This document shows positions 32,781 to 45,100 of a stretch of DNA of 64,000 nucleotides, in pieces. This stretch comes from Hormiphora californensis. Its lineage: Eukaryota; Ctenophora; Tentaculata; Cydippida; Pleurobrachiidae. The stretch spans positions 4,361,614 to 4,425,613 of the forward strand of contig CM035358.1 of assembly GCA_020137815.1 (NCBI GenBank), given 5' to 3'. The notes beneath the pieces were generated by a model. That model had not been told where the DNA came from and made no database searches. It worked only from the letters and a program-made list of their open reading frames with translations. Numbering within the stretch: position 1 is the first letter of the stretch; the number at the start of each line of letters is the position of its first letter. The position numbers and the translations under genes were made by a program.

Positions 32781-33214
32781 CGCGCTTGCACTGCGTGCAG
32801 AACGTTATGTACTATATATTTATCTGTGATTTTATTGTTGCCAATGCATGTGATATTCCTTATAGGAAGTCTAACTAATGAGCCAACATAGTGTCTCTAA
32901 TTGCACTGATGTTTATTATAGCTGCGATTAAGCACACATTATAGACCATTTACCATTATATTGCGGTCACACTACCAGGATCATTTCCTGTCTAATCTGG
33001 TGGTTTGCCATGTTATAGGGAGTGGCTACTATATAAACAGGCGCATGATAGATATATAATGGAGAGATCAATATATGTCCATACCCGTCCAAATTAATCT
33101 CTATATATAGGTGTGTGTGTTTTTGCCCGATATGTACCTAATGCAGTATTATTATATAACTCCCGTCTCCCAGTGTCCTCTTTGGGCACGGTGTACTTTC
33201 TCTTTTACAGTGCT

Positions 33215-33330
33215 GCTTGTAATGCGTCTTCTTGCCGTGTTTCACTGATTAGCCGATACTGCATATTCTCACTACTGTAGTGAGAATACGGTATCGGTTA
33301 AACACGGTATCAGTGAAACGCATTACAAGC
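33215..33330. repeat. 116-bp inverted repeat
   Basis: GCTTGTAATGCG...TTTCACTGAT...TATTCTCACT is mirrored around the centre near 33275, with one interrupted stretch. A partial relative occurs at about 34880-34930 (GTGCTGCTTGTTATAG ... AACACGG). Confidence 0.8.
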
Positions 33331-33463
33331 TTGCAACAAGCGACACTGTTCCCCTTGAGATACGTGCACGACAGATATCAACAGCGTGGGAAAGAGTGTC
33401 TTCCTTCAATACAATGTTTAACTCTGCACTGCTCTCACTCTACTGTTATTCCAACTTTCTTAC

Positions 33464-34232
33464 TAACGGGTGACAACTAAAAATCTGGACACTTTTCTGT
33501 GAGCTCTAGCGCCGTCCCCGTTTGAGATACAGCTTCAGGCCAGTGATAGAACGATTTTTCAGACAATTTTGAATCAGAATAACACAACGGGAAAGACTTT
33601 AAAGTTCATTTTCATTGCGATATCGCATCACTTCCTCTTGCCCCACCAAAGCATGTATTACGTGAAATTTACACACTTTTCTAGCACCTCTAGCGCCTGT
33701 TCTTTTTGAGATACAGCTTCGGGGCAGCGATAGAATGATTTTTTCAGACAATTTGAACGAAATTAACTTTGTTTCACACTCCGTTAATCTCAATTCTGAT
33801 CACAGAATCATCTGTAACAAACCTTTCAAATCGTAGTTTACAGGTAATTTGAGAAATCGCCATTTTGACGATCTCTCGAAACATTTATGACATGGAAAAC
33901 CAACTTCCTGATAAGCTAAAATGTTGTAACTTGGCAGTTATGTTGGTTATGGCATGAACTACCAGACTTCCAATTTTGAGAATTATATTTCACCGGGAAG
34001 GTTGTTTTTGATCACATAGAAATCTCAAATCTCCGTACTACATGCTTTGGTGGGTCAAGAGGAAATGATGCGATATGGCAATGAAAATGAACTTTTCAGT
34101 CTTTCCAGTTATGTTATTCTGATTCAAAATTGTCTGAAAATTCGTTCTATCACTGGCCCGAAGCTGTATCTCAAATGTGACCGGCGCTAGAGCTCACAGA
34201 AAAATGTCCAGATTTTTAGTTGTCACCCGTTA
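33464..34232. mobile_element. 769-bp foldback element, copy 2 (TA target)
   Basis: Same ends (TAACGGGTGACAACTAAAAA) and same mirrored interior as the copy at 23612-24379, with scattered substitutions. Non-coding. Confidence 0.85.
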
Positions 34233-36058
34233 CTTCCTTGTTCCTTCTATACAATTATATAACTTTAGGAAAATTGATATAATATATAGTACATACTATG
34301 AATACTGAATAGTACTATGATATATCTATTTTCCTGAATCGCTTTGAGCTTACAATCATTATAATGATAAATTATATGCGTTTTCCAACGATATTATAAA
34401 ATTAATGCCATCTTGTGGTTTAGCTATAGAGATTAGAATCACGTGCAGTTAATAGTTGTTATACGTATAATGAGAAAGTTTATCCTTAACCCTCTAGAAC
34501 ACATCTTTTTCTCCCTTTCTGATCTCCCTCTCTCCCTCTTTCTCCCTCTCTATATCTCTCCCTCTCTCAATCTCTCTCTCTCATATCCTCTCCTTGTCTT
34601 GTGGTTGAAAATGAATCCAAGCTTATGAACGGAAACCGATATAGATCATCAATCTCACTACAACGCACGTGCATAAAATGGCCCACGTATTTATAAGCGC
34701 TTATTCCTTCCACATCCATCCTATCGCTCGTTTTGTTTTTCCCAGGTTTACTCAGCTTATAACATACCTTCTTTACTACCTCATCATACCTCCTTACTAC
34801 TACATTAATTGGATTGATCACGGCTGACAAACATTTGTCTTGATTTGCTATTTTATTAGCCTATTCTTCTCCTCATAACAGTGCTGCTTGTTATAGTGGG
34901 GAATGGGAATACGGTACCTGGTCAACACGGTTTGTCGATTTGCTGTTTTTTAGCCTACTTTTCTTCTCATTAGATCATGATGAAATTTCCGCTCATCTTT
35001 CATTTCCTTATTATATCCAGTTAAGACAAATCTACCCTTGGCTTTGCACGATATCTTCAAGGATTAGAGGCAAATTCATACTGCTTTCATGATAATCAAT
35101 TCTTTATCACTCTGTATTTTTCATCATGCATGATGCGAGGCTGTTCATTAATTCTAGGTTTATCTAAGCTAATCATATTGGCCTTACCCGAACCTTTATA
35201 GCGAGACTTTACTATGATTAATCAAGGTTTTCAAGGTACAGCCTTATTGTATTGCACTCACTACACATGATCCTTGGAAGGAACCTGGTCCGATCCTACA
35301 ACTCATGAACGGCCGGAAGATGGCTTTATGTTCCATGAACCCACATGGAGTACTAATCCTAGATTAGAGGATGGTAACTCAAAATCATGATTCACGGTTA
35401 TTTTCATTTGAATAATAATAAATCTTCGTGGGGAGAAGTTCTTATTTTTTGGTCTTTCAATGGTAGTACGTTATATTTACCTACAGACTATAATAAGTGG
35501 AAACATGTAAATTATTTAGTATTAACCTACACTACAGTCCCAACGCTCGTACTACAGTCCCAACGCTCGTACCATTATTCAATACGATCTAAATGTCATT
35601 TACAGTCAACACAGATAATGAAGACACATAATAATACGACAGGGTAGCTTCCACGCCATGCTATTGTCATAGCTCCACCTTTTAATTACTGTACCAAATG
35701 AACTATATGAGCGTGGCACGGTATATGAATTGTTCTACACAGACATGGCACCACTATTAATATATATATATACTTGGCACGCCCATGCTTTATAATAGCT
35801 ACAGATACTTTCTTTAAACAGTGCTCGTGGCAGAAGAGAGAAGAATGGATACGATAGAGATGGAACGTTAGAGATGCATATAGGATATAAGAGATAAAAC
35901 CATTTGCGTTTAAGCACCATTATCCTATGCTAGTGGCACATGATGAGGCGGATAATAGGCTGCTTAGAGACATGGTCAAGCTCTGTTAACAAGCGGGTAT
36001 AAGCTTGCTGTTATATACTTGCTGTTAAGTGTAATGAATCTCTCTACGTTCCTGTTGT
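34233..36058. other. 1.8 kb without a supported gene
   Basis: AT-rich sequence with a CT-rich stretch at 34500-34590. Nothing coding is supported. Confidence 0.4.
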
Positions 36059-36602
36059 ACTATGTGGTCATGTCCGATAGGCTCGCGAGATCGGGTACCG
36101 GACAGAAACTCGAACGGACGATAACTCGAACTCGAACTCGAAAATTTCGGACTATAACTCACTTTTGAAAATCTCGAATTTAGGTGAGTTATAGTCCGGA
36201 TCTGGTGACTTTCTGTCCGCCCCACTATTTAGGGTGAGTTAGAGTCCAAAAGGACATTAACTCACCTCTCATGGGAACTCGAGATTTCGGCCGATAGGCC
36301 GGAAACGAGAGTTCACTGGTTTATATTCCCTTAGTAGTGTTAGGGTTATTGTTTGGGTTCGAGGTTAGGGCTGTATTAGGGTTGGGTTGGGTTTTACGGT
36401 AAAAACCAGGTGAGTTTCAATTTCGACATTTTGTCCTAGCTATCGACTTTTTGTCCTAGCAAAAAGTCGAAAATAAAGCGGACAGAAAGTCACCAAAAAA
36501 TAAAAAGTCGACGCCAATTTTCGGACAATAACTCACTTTCGAGTTACAGTCCAGGTGAGTTACAGTCCTAGAGCCGCGAGATCTAGTGATTGACCACATA
36601 GT
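36059..36602. mobile_element. 544-bp MITE rich in AGGTGAGTT motifs
   Basis: Perfect 12-bp terminal inverted repeats ACTATGTGGTCA (36059-36070) and TGACCACATAGT (36591-36602). Inside, CGCGAGATC occurs at both subterminal ends. GTGAGTT motifs occur about four times on the + strand (for example 36183, 36232, 36408, 36554) and about three times on the - strand. There is no coding capacity. Confidence 0.7.
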
Positions 36603-37991
36603 GTGTTGTACTGTAACTTATAATAACTATAGAGGTGGAGTTTGTACAATTATCATATACATAACAAAGGCTCATAATTCCCGGTAAAGATCAAATAATA
36701 TATATCACGTGACTTACATATTATTAGTTTTCCTTTGTTATTTTTTATTCATTTGGAGTCTACATACATTGATGATTGAACAGATAATATGTTATTGCTA
36801 ATAACATTGTCATGATTTTTTATTCAGCTGTTTTTTCTTCACCGACTGGTGTTTTATATTTTATCTCCTAAACTTTCACATTTCGGCTTCTGTAGTGTCA
36901 TTTCGCTAGGGCACAATACATATACGAGTGTCATTTTACCGTAAAAACGTACGTTCTTTTTCTTCCGTTTTCTTTGTTGATATTTATCCTACACAGAGGT
37001 GACACTTATTTTAATTTGACCGTGGTCTCATTTTTTCCTAACTCCAACCACTAAACTATTTTTAATTTTTCGCCACAAAGCGTTTAACTAATTTACATCT
37101 TAACTAATTTACATCTTTAGAATGAGAACATATATAATGATCCGTGATTCATTATTCATTAAGTCTTTAAAATGTATTTTGTCGGCATTCATGCTTGACA
37201 TTCATGCTTGACTTAAAGTGTGCATGGTACTCTGAAGGTATTGAGCACGTCACGCCCCTCTGTTCATACACCTACTAAAGGTGAGGCAAATATATCTGAG
37301 AGCTACACTATAATAGCTGGAGATTTGATCTAGATTGGGGGCTGTGGTAATAAATCAACAATTTTGTTTACTATTTCTCTCTCTCCACTATCCTGTGATA
37401 CACACTCTACTCTGGCCTCCTCTGATCTTGCCCCTTTTGTGTTTTCCTGCAACATATTGACCGTCTAAATCCCGGTACTAATATAATACCCCATTCCATT
37501 ATAATAGGTTATTAGTTTAGTCCCGTGTTTTAACTCTGTTTCGCAATGGATATAGTGTGGATTGTCCCATATCTCTTTTAGCTTCTCACAGCTCTCTCCC
37601 ATGCTCATTAAGTAATGAAGACTAGCAATCACTTTTATCCCGGATCTTATTATCTATAGGTGTCTCCATATCCCCATATGATAATGCGATTTATGCATCC
37701 CTCATCATGAAGACTAAGAATGTGCTATAAAACGTATCACAGCTCCACACCTCATTCTGCGGATAGCTTTTCTTTTCCTGTTCTATTAATTAAGTCGTGG
37801 TAACGATTACGATCAGATATATGATGTCTCCGTAAAAGTTAAATATTCTCAGTTCAATATTTGTTTGTCCAATAGAATTATGCATAGGATGATATCATGG
37901 GAATAAATTCTCCGAGATACATTTGCACGTGCCATGTATCAACAAAGATTATTGATAAACAGATTGTCTTATTCTATCTGAACTCTCTTAT

Positions 37992-38027
<36 letters not shown>

Positions 38028-38050
38028 CTGAATGTATTTTAATTGTCACA
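36603..38050. other. AT-rich DNA without a supported gene; (TA)n at 37994-38024
   Basis: No open frame, RNA gene or repeat beyond the TA microsatellite is supported. Confidence 0.5.
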
Positions 38051-38306
38051 CCCAAGCAACAATTGTATTGTTTTGTTCAAAGGAGGGGGAGGAGGGTCGA
38101 ACAAGGCAACAATTTTAGCCCTCACTCAGGTTTCATGAAATTTCCTACGGTCATTGCTCCACCCTCTGATGAGATAGAGAATTGAGATTTTGAGGTTAGG
38201 AAGATCATGTTGAGTTCATCCTAACATTAAAATATCAAGTCTCTATCTCTAAACGTAGTGGGAAGTTTCGCAAAAACCCGAGTGATGGCTAAAATTGTTG
38301 CTTGGG
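38051..38306. mobile_element. 256-bp MITE with CCCAAGCAACAATT termini
   Basis: CCCAAGCAACAATT at 38051 faces AATTGTTGCTTGGG ending at 38306. A subterminal pair, AATTTTAGCCCTCACTC and GAGTGATGGCTAAAATT, extends the pairing with one interruption. Non-coding. Confidence 0.75.
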
Positions 38307-38803
38307 TTTTAGTGTAGGTGATTTTATTTTGACTAACATTCAAAAGCATAGCCTGCACAAACTCATGTGCTGCACACGCCAACTTATCTGCTACTAAAAC
38401 CGCCCTGTAATTTTCTTGTTATCTCCTTTTTTATGAGTTCTGTGCCCCATTTTGTGACGTCTTTACATTCCTTGTAAAAAGGAAGAGAGAATGTTATAGG
38501 CTTCACACCAAACGTTTCCTGTTTCATGAATATTCAAACGACTGCAGCAGTGTAAACCTGATCTCCATTCTTCTTTTTGTTAGGTATACTTTATGGCTTG
38601 GGTATTCCTTAATTTTATGCGTTTGATGTTTGGTTGCCCGGCACGAAATTAGACATTGAGCACATTGACCGTGAGTCACTATGTCGCCATGGTAACTAAT
38701 GCCCTCGTCCCTTTGAATTCTGAACACAAATTTTCCAGCTCTTCTAATTTGTATATAATATTTGTGCACAATTGTCCTAGATTCCCAGTTCATTATTATA
38801 TGA

Positions 38804-39072
38804 TTAGATGACTGGTTAAAATGGTCTATTACTTTTTAGTGCACGAGGCCGAAGGCCGAGTGTTCTAAATACAACAATAATGAACCGAGACCGACAGGTC
38901 GAGGTAGATCCTTTTACTTAGCTGCCGAGCCTGCGAGGCACGCTAAGTGTAACTACTGAGCGAGCCTGCGAGCTCTGTAGTTGTACTTTTGGGCCGAGCC
39001 TGCGAGGCCTAAAAGTGAAAGAACCTTTAATATTATTGTTGTGTAATAGACCATGTAAAAGCAGTCATCTAA
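38804..39072. mobile_element. Foldback element containing three stem-loops with a common loop
   Basis: The ends TTAGATGACTGGTTAAAATG and its near-complement (to GCAGTCATCTAA at 39072) form imperfect inverted repeats of about 30 bp, and CAACAATAAT/ATTATTGTTG pairs further in. Three hairpins follow inside: 38916-38948 (ACTTAGC stem), 38951-38982 (AACTAC stem) and 38985-39016 (ACTTTTGGGCC stem). Each presents the same loop GAGCCTGCGA(G) although the stems differ. Confidence 0.8.
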
Positions 39073-39111
39073 TTTTATTAGATGATTTTGGAAACAAACT
39101 GAGTGAACGAG

Positions 39112-39368
<257 letters not shown>

Positions 39369-39622
39369 TCGAAGGCAGAGAGGGAAAGCAGATGCAGGAC
39401 GCTCATTGGGGTGGTGCCATCACGTGACCATCACGTGACCTATAGTTGCAGAGGGGAAGAAAAGATAAGGGTTAGGGCGTGTGCACTGTGCAGTAGTTAG
39501 GGCGTGTGTACTGTGTAGTGACGTAATGTTCACACTGTGTGCGTGTGACTAGAAAGTGTCTAATTTTTCACATACCACTGGAACGGTATTTTACTTTATA
39601 ATTACTAGTGTTTTTGCAGTGG

Positions 39623-39679
39623 TCTAAGTTTTCACAGTACACTGTAACCACCGGAAACGGTGTACTGTGAAAACTTAGA
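39623..39679. repeat. 57-bp inverted repeat upstream of the GPCR
   Basis: TCTAAGTTTTCACAGTACAC is mirrored by GTGTACTGTGAAAACTTAGA with a 17-bp loop, about 100 bp before the first Met of the GPCR frame. Confidence 0.85.
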
Positions 39680-39782
39680 TAACCGGTTAAAATTGTCTAA
39701 TATCAGATTAACACACTTCTATCATTATAGATGTATTCAGATATCACTGCAGAAGATCAGGATGATAGCCCGATCACGTGGA

Positions 39783-40772
39783 ATGTCTCAGAACACGTGT
39801 GTATCAGTAACTGTCTCAACTCAACCCTATCATTTTACCCCGCCCCAGATCGTCTCATAGCGGTCATTCCTGTCCATTCTCATCCTATTCGGTCTCCCAA
39901 CTAACCTCCTATCCCTGGGATACTTCCTCAGCAAAAAGGGCCACTCCTTCGCGACCATTCTCTACCGTGCCATCTGTGTCCTGGATATCTCAATAACAAT
40001 CCTAGTGATACCTGTCATTATCTCCCTGGCCAATGGACGTCACCCAATGTGGTTTGACAGTTGGCCCTTCTGTGTCGGCTGGGCTGTCCTCTTCAACTTC
40101 CTCCAACTCGCATCTCCCTTCTCCGTCTTGTTACTCAGTGTGTCCAGGACAATAGCCATTGTAAAGCCCTTCTACACGGTGAACAGGCGGGCTGCTCTCT
40201 ACGCAACTATCGCCTACTTTGTCATTGCTGAAGGATATGAATTGATCCTCACTCTGTTTAAAGGATATTTCCAGACCGTATATCAATATGATATCCAGGT
40301 CGCCTACTGCTACTACCTCCTCAACAGCCCAGCTTGGAAAGTGTTTGATGAGACTCGCTCTGCCATTATCACCGGGGTGATGCCGCTTGTCATAGCAACG
40401 AGTTTTGGAATTTCCATCTGGAACTTCCTGACCCAGGGCACGGTAGCAGATGACCTGAAGGATCGTCACAGGGCGTCAATTACAATGACAATGTTTACAG
40501 GCATGTTTCTGGTGTGTAATATACCAAACTTTGCAAACTATGTTCTTTATGTTGTAACGATAAACACTGGGACATACCCCGGGACTGTCTATGCGAATAG
40601 TTTTATGTACAATTATAGCTGGTTAATTTCCGAAATTTTGGGACTCGTTCTGAACTCAGCATTGAATCCTATACTGTATTTATGTCGCATGAAAGGTCTC
40701 AAGAGGTGGCTTGTGTATAAGTTACTGAGGCAAGATGGGTATGAGCATAGTGCTATGACTGGAAAGTTTTAG
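39783..40772 (+). CDS. Class A (rhodopsin-like) GPCR with an in-frame TAG before TM1
   Basis: From 39861 the frame is open to the TAG at 40770-40772 and encodes seven hydrophobic segments. TM1 has FGLPTNLLSLGYF, TM2 has RAICVLDISITIL, TM3 ends SVSRTIAIVKPFY (Ser-Arg-Thr in place of DRY) and TM7 has NSALNPILYLCR (NPxxY). The C-terminal tail is short. The same frame continues upstream to ATG 39783, giving a plausible 25-residue extracellular N-terminus (MSQNTCV ... TPPQIVS), but TAG at 39858-39860 interrupts it. Either this is a nonsense (pseudogene) allele, or translation depends on splicing (TAG could be an acceptor: CTCATAG|CGG), or readthrough occurs. The ligand is unknown; an orphan or peptide receptor is most likely. 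Confidence 0.75.
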
Positions 40773-41272
40773 CGTTGCTTTTAGTGTCAAGTTTGTATGT
40801 TTATTTTAGCTGTTATTTTAGCGCTTGTTTAAAAAAGTTGTAATATCGTTATTTGGAGACCGATGAAACTAGTTTTTAGTTCAAATAACTCATTTCTCAC
40901 AGCATTTACCTCTAAGGCCTGTACTGCAAAAAATTACCTTGAACTAAAATGGCTCAAACCACCGTTTCGGCTAATTCAAAGAGTATCTGATACTAAGTGT
41001 TAACTTTACAGGCTACCCTTAACCCTTATTCTAGCCATAACCGGCATAACTCTACTAAACCCAGAACCCTGTCTGGCGCCGCTAAAATCGATAAAAAAGC
41101 AGTGTCGACGCCGTGTGTACCGGCGGAATGGTTGGGGGGGCCAAATGTTTGGTGTTGAAAAACTTTGCCGCTTTTTGTACAGTTTCAGATGAAATCTGAG
41201 CAAAGATATACTGATCAGCCCTAAGGTTTGCCCTATTAAAACTGATGTTCCGTCATCGGCTGTATGATTCAT
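40773..41272. other. GPCR 3' flank with a degenerate relative of the CCCTAA MITE
   Basis: Around 40940-41045 stretches such as AAATGGCTCAAACCACCG and GGCTAATTCAAAG match the MITE interior at 41340-41400 at lower identity. No gene. Confidence 0.45.
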
Positions 41273-41892
41273 GCGCCGTTACGACCTGGGTGTTCGGAGG
41301 CCTGTTTACAGGTGCGTGCTGCCAAAAAAGTACCATGCACTAAAACGGCTCTAACCGCCAAAGCACTCAACCGTTTTGGTTAATTCAAAGTTTATATGAT
41401 AGAAGTTGTAAAGCCTTAACCCAAACCCAAACCCCAGCGCTAACCCTAACCCTATTTTAGCCTTTACCCTAAAAAACCGTGAGTGCTGACACTCCAAACA
41501 CCCAGATTTTAGAGTCGAGCTCGATCTGGGTGTTTGGAGGCCTGTTTACAGGTGCGCACTGTGCACTGCCAAAAAAGTTGATTAACTAAAATGACTCTAT
41601 GTAAATGTAAATGTAAATTATGCACTTAATATCCCACTCAATAGTGAATATATACCCAGAAAAATGGTGCCAACGCACAGTGCGTTACGCACTCTCTAAA
41701 GTATCACTTTCTCAAACCACTCAAACCACTCAAACCACTCATCCGTTTTGGCTAATTCAAAGTTTATCTGGTAGGAAATGGCAAGGCCAAACCCCAATCC
41801 AAACCCCAACCCTAACCCTAACCCTACTTTAGCCCTAACCCTGAAAAACCGTTTGTCAGCACTCACGAAACACCCAGAATTTAACGCTGGCC
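41273..41892. mobile_element. Two tandem copies of the CCCTAA-bearing MITE
   Basis: Copy B, about 41273-41510, and copy C, about 41515-41892, both have CTGGGTGTTYGGAGGCCTG at the left and GTCAGCACTC-type or ACACTCCAAACACCCAG at the right. An AACCCTAACCCTA-rich tract lies two thirds in. Copy C carries an extra segment of ~110 bp (about 41583-41700, ATGTAAATGTAAATG...). They lie just 3' of the second PHD-RT element. Confidence 0.75.
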
Positions 41893-42138
41893 TCGAGAGA
41901 TCGAGCGAGTTGTGATTTTCTCCGAGCAAAAAACGACGCGCGTGCGTGCGCGGCGTAAATTCTGGATTTGCGCGTAACCCAGTTGCGGTTTTGCGCGTTT
42001 TTTAAAACCACCTTTTTTTTTGGGGGGGGAGAGCGCTCCCGTATTAAAACCTTGGTTCCGAGAGTACTCGGATGTACATGATGCATGCGCTCTCTGGCGC
42101 CAAAGGAACTCTGTGCTATAAGGCACTACAACAATCAA

Positions 42139-45100
42139 TTACATCAGATATAAATCTTCAGTAGTGTCCTCTCTCAGTCTTCCTCTGAACCCTCGAAGTG
42201 AAAGAGTGACACTCCTCACCATCGAGAAGGACAATCTTAGGCGAATATATCTCACACACTCTTCGTATCTGTTGCCACTCTTGTCTGATTTCTTTTCTGC
42301 AAGATGCTTTACGAAGCGGGAGAACTCGCGCCCGAGGCCGCCAGTTGTTGCCATAACCAGGGGAGTAAATGCTCCACCATCCACTTCTAACACCCTATGG
42401 TTGTATCCCGTCTTCTTTTCTTTCTCGTGTTTGATGAATGTCTGGGGGATCGACTGGGCAGCATTGGATGTGGCTTGGGAGTTTAATACTCTTACGTCGA
42501 AGAATGCCTTGTCCATTGGTGTCCAGAAGTCCCGTGTAGAAATATCCAGTCGAGCGTGATCGTCCGTTATCGTTCCTTCAGGAAGATCCCGCCCGTTGGT
42601 GGAAAGAAGGCGAGGTTCAATCTGAGTGTTGTAACATACTCTGTCCAGTTCCCCTGCAATGTAGTCTCGAACACGGTTGTGTCGGAGAGAAACATATCCA
42701 CCTTTCTTACATGATAATGCATGTTCGATAGTGTTTTTCTCCCCACAGCAGCATGTTTCAGGCCTCGGATCCCCAACTATCGGCATGTTATACCTAACAG
42801 ACATTGCATCGTGAAACTCTTGTCTCGTAAGATGGAATCGGAGTTTCTCAAGTGGCAAGCACGTGAGAAATGAAGAGGCCCCTTTCTCGCTAATCCAGTC
42901 GAGGTTTCTCTGTTCTTTGGGACTTAGCTTCTGTTTTATCTTCTCCGCCATACTCTTCAAGAGATCGTTTTTTATTTTCTTGATTGATGCAAGCACTTCC
43001 CGCTGTTCCTCTGGTTTCTGTTTGTATTCCTTCTTCTGTTTCACAATAGCTTCACAAAGCTTGGATGTAACTGCAACAGAGTTGGCATACTCCAGGTCAG
43101 CCATAATGACGGGATTGTCGATACCTAGTCCACCCAGGCGTGCAGGCAGGGCCATGATGTTACGAAGGTTGTCATCGATGAAAGGCTGTCCCGTTATGGC
43201 TGGTAGGAGCTTGTGAAAAATAGCGTCCTCTATTTCTTGAAGATAGCATGAGATTCCCGGGGTTGTTCTTGTGAGAAACGACCATTCCTTGCTAACTCCT
43301 ATCACATAAGCTGAGTGTGCCAGCTGTGGCTCAATCTTAGCGATTTCGCACATGCTGTCAATGTCATCTAACCATTTTTTCATCTCTTCCTTCACAAACG
43401 CCTCTTTTCCTTCTTCGCTTCCAATGAACGATCCCAAATAACGATGCCCTCTAGACGTGACGTTCACATCAGGAAATAGTTGTCTGCCCTTTTCCTCAAG
43501 TCCCTTCTTGACAACCAACCAGCTCTTACCAGGATCGGGGTAGTATCCAAACGCTGGTCCAGATGCCTTAACACTTTCCCACCACTGAGAAACTTTCTCA
43601 AGTTTACCAGCACCTGTTCCATCATCAGCATAGAATATGGTGAGGACCTCTTCTAACTGGTCAAGAGTGTTGACAAAGGGCATCAAGGAGCAGGAATACA
43701 TCCCCATGGCAGTGGAATCACCCTGGGTGGTACCCTCTCTTGATTGAAGTACCTCGTGGTTATCTCCATCTGTAACAAATAGGTTCGCCGGAATACCATA
43801 AGTGTTCGCAAGGTACTGATGAAATTCGGGGCACACATGTTTCATGTTACTCAAAGCAGCTTTTCTGTTCAGTGCATTAAATGCATTTGAGGCGTCTACC
43901 ATCAGCACACACTCAACCTTTTCACTTTCAAATGATTTCCTCGCAGCATGGATTGCTGCCTCTACACCCGACCTCATACCTCCACATAATTGAAGAGGAG
44001 CTGTGACAGATATTATATCCTCTTTCAATGTGCGAGTGACCACCTTACCAACAAGTCTCCGAAGCACCTCTCCTACACCTATAGGACGTATTCCGTTTTC
44101 TTTCTTACTAAGAGGAATCAAACGGCTGGCTGTGAATGCCTCCAGGTACCGGGGTGTAACTTGTTCTGTTGCGAGCTTCCGGGCCAGGGCAGCAACTGCT
44201 TCAGCAAGTGCATATGGTTTTGTTCCAAACTGCTTAGACAGAAGCATCTGTTTCCAAAGGTCCGAGTCCGCCCCTGATGGTCCACCAGATCCCTGAAGAA
44301 AATTCGCCGCTTTTAGCACCTGCTCAGCTGATATCTCTGTAAACGCAAACTCCTTGCCTGGTGTCGGGGGGCCATGTAGTTTTGCGGATGGTTCACCAAT
44401 AGCTGGGTCCTCGGCAGCCTTAGGATGTTTCTTTTTCAGTTTCTCGGTAACTTCTGGTGTAATGGGAACCGGTGCAACATCTCCATTCCGTATCACTCGA
44501 AGGGCTGCACCAACTCTCCCCTGAAGCATCAGCCTCGAGAATGCCTTGGTTGAGTTGTTTGCAGACTTTTTCCTACTACAAAATCTTGCTTGGATCTCTC
44601 TACACTCTTTCAGGAGACCCCCATAGTTGTTGTCCTGCCACAGTATCATTCGTCGTTCGAGAGCCACAGCATGATCCTTGGCCTTGCTGTTAGTCGATGG
44701 CTTTTGTAGAAGGAGTGGAAACATAATCATCAGAAGTGTCAGCGACACCGGCATGATCGCAGTGTTGCCATTGAATGCATTGATCAGTTTAGTCGCTTCT
44801 TCAAGGAATGCTTTTCCAGCTGGGCCTTTTGGGATTGCAAAGATGTTCTTTCGAAAGAATGAGACCTCTTTATGGATCTTCTGAACCTCAACTTCTTCAG
44901 TACTAATTCCTCTCTTTTCAGCAACCTCATTGTCTCCTGTTCTTTGCACCTCCATTAACAATTCAACATAGTCATTCTTCTTTTTGCATTTCTTGTAGCA
45001 CTCCCCGCGAGATCTTAGCTCAGCCTTCATTTGCTCCACAGTTAGGTTTTGGCCCTTGCAGCATCGACAGTAGAACTTCCTACTCGAATCCTTAGAAAGT

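Noticed and set aside
34567-34830. Possible - strand exon (SAVINPINVVVRRYDEVVKK, followed by GTATGT)
   Set aside because: A donor-like site exists, but there is no neighbouring exon, homology or clear start; could still be a missed exon.
41795-41845. Interstitial telomere from a chromosome fusion
   Set aside because: The CCCTAA units are short, and the same tract occurs inside each copy of a MITE, so they belong to the element.
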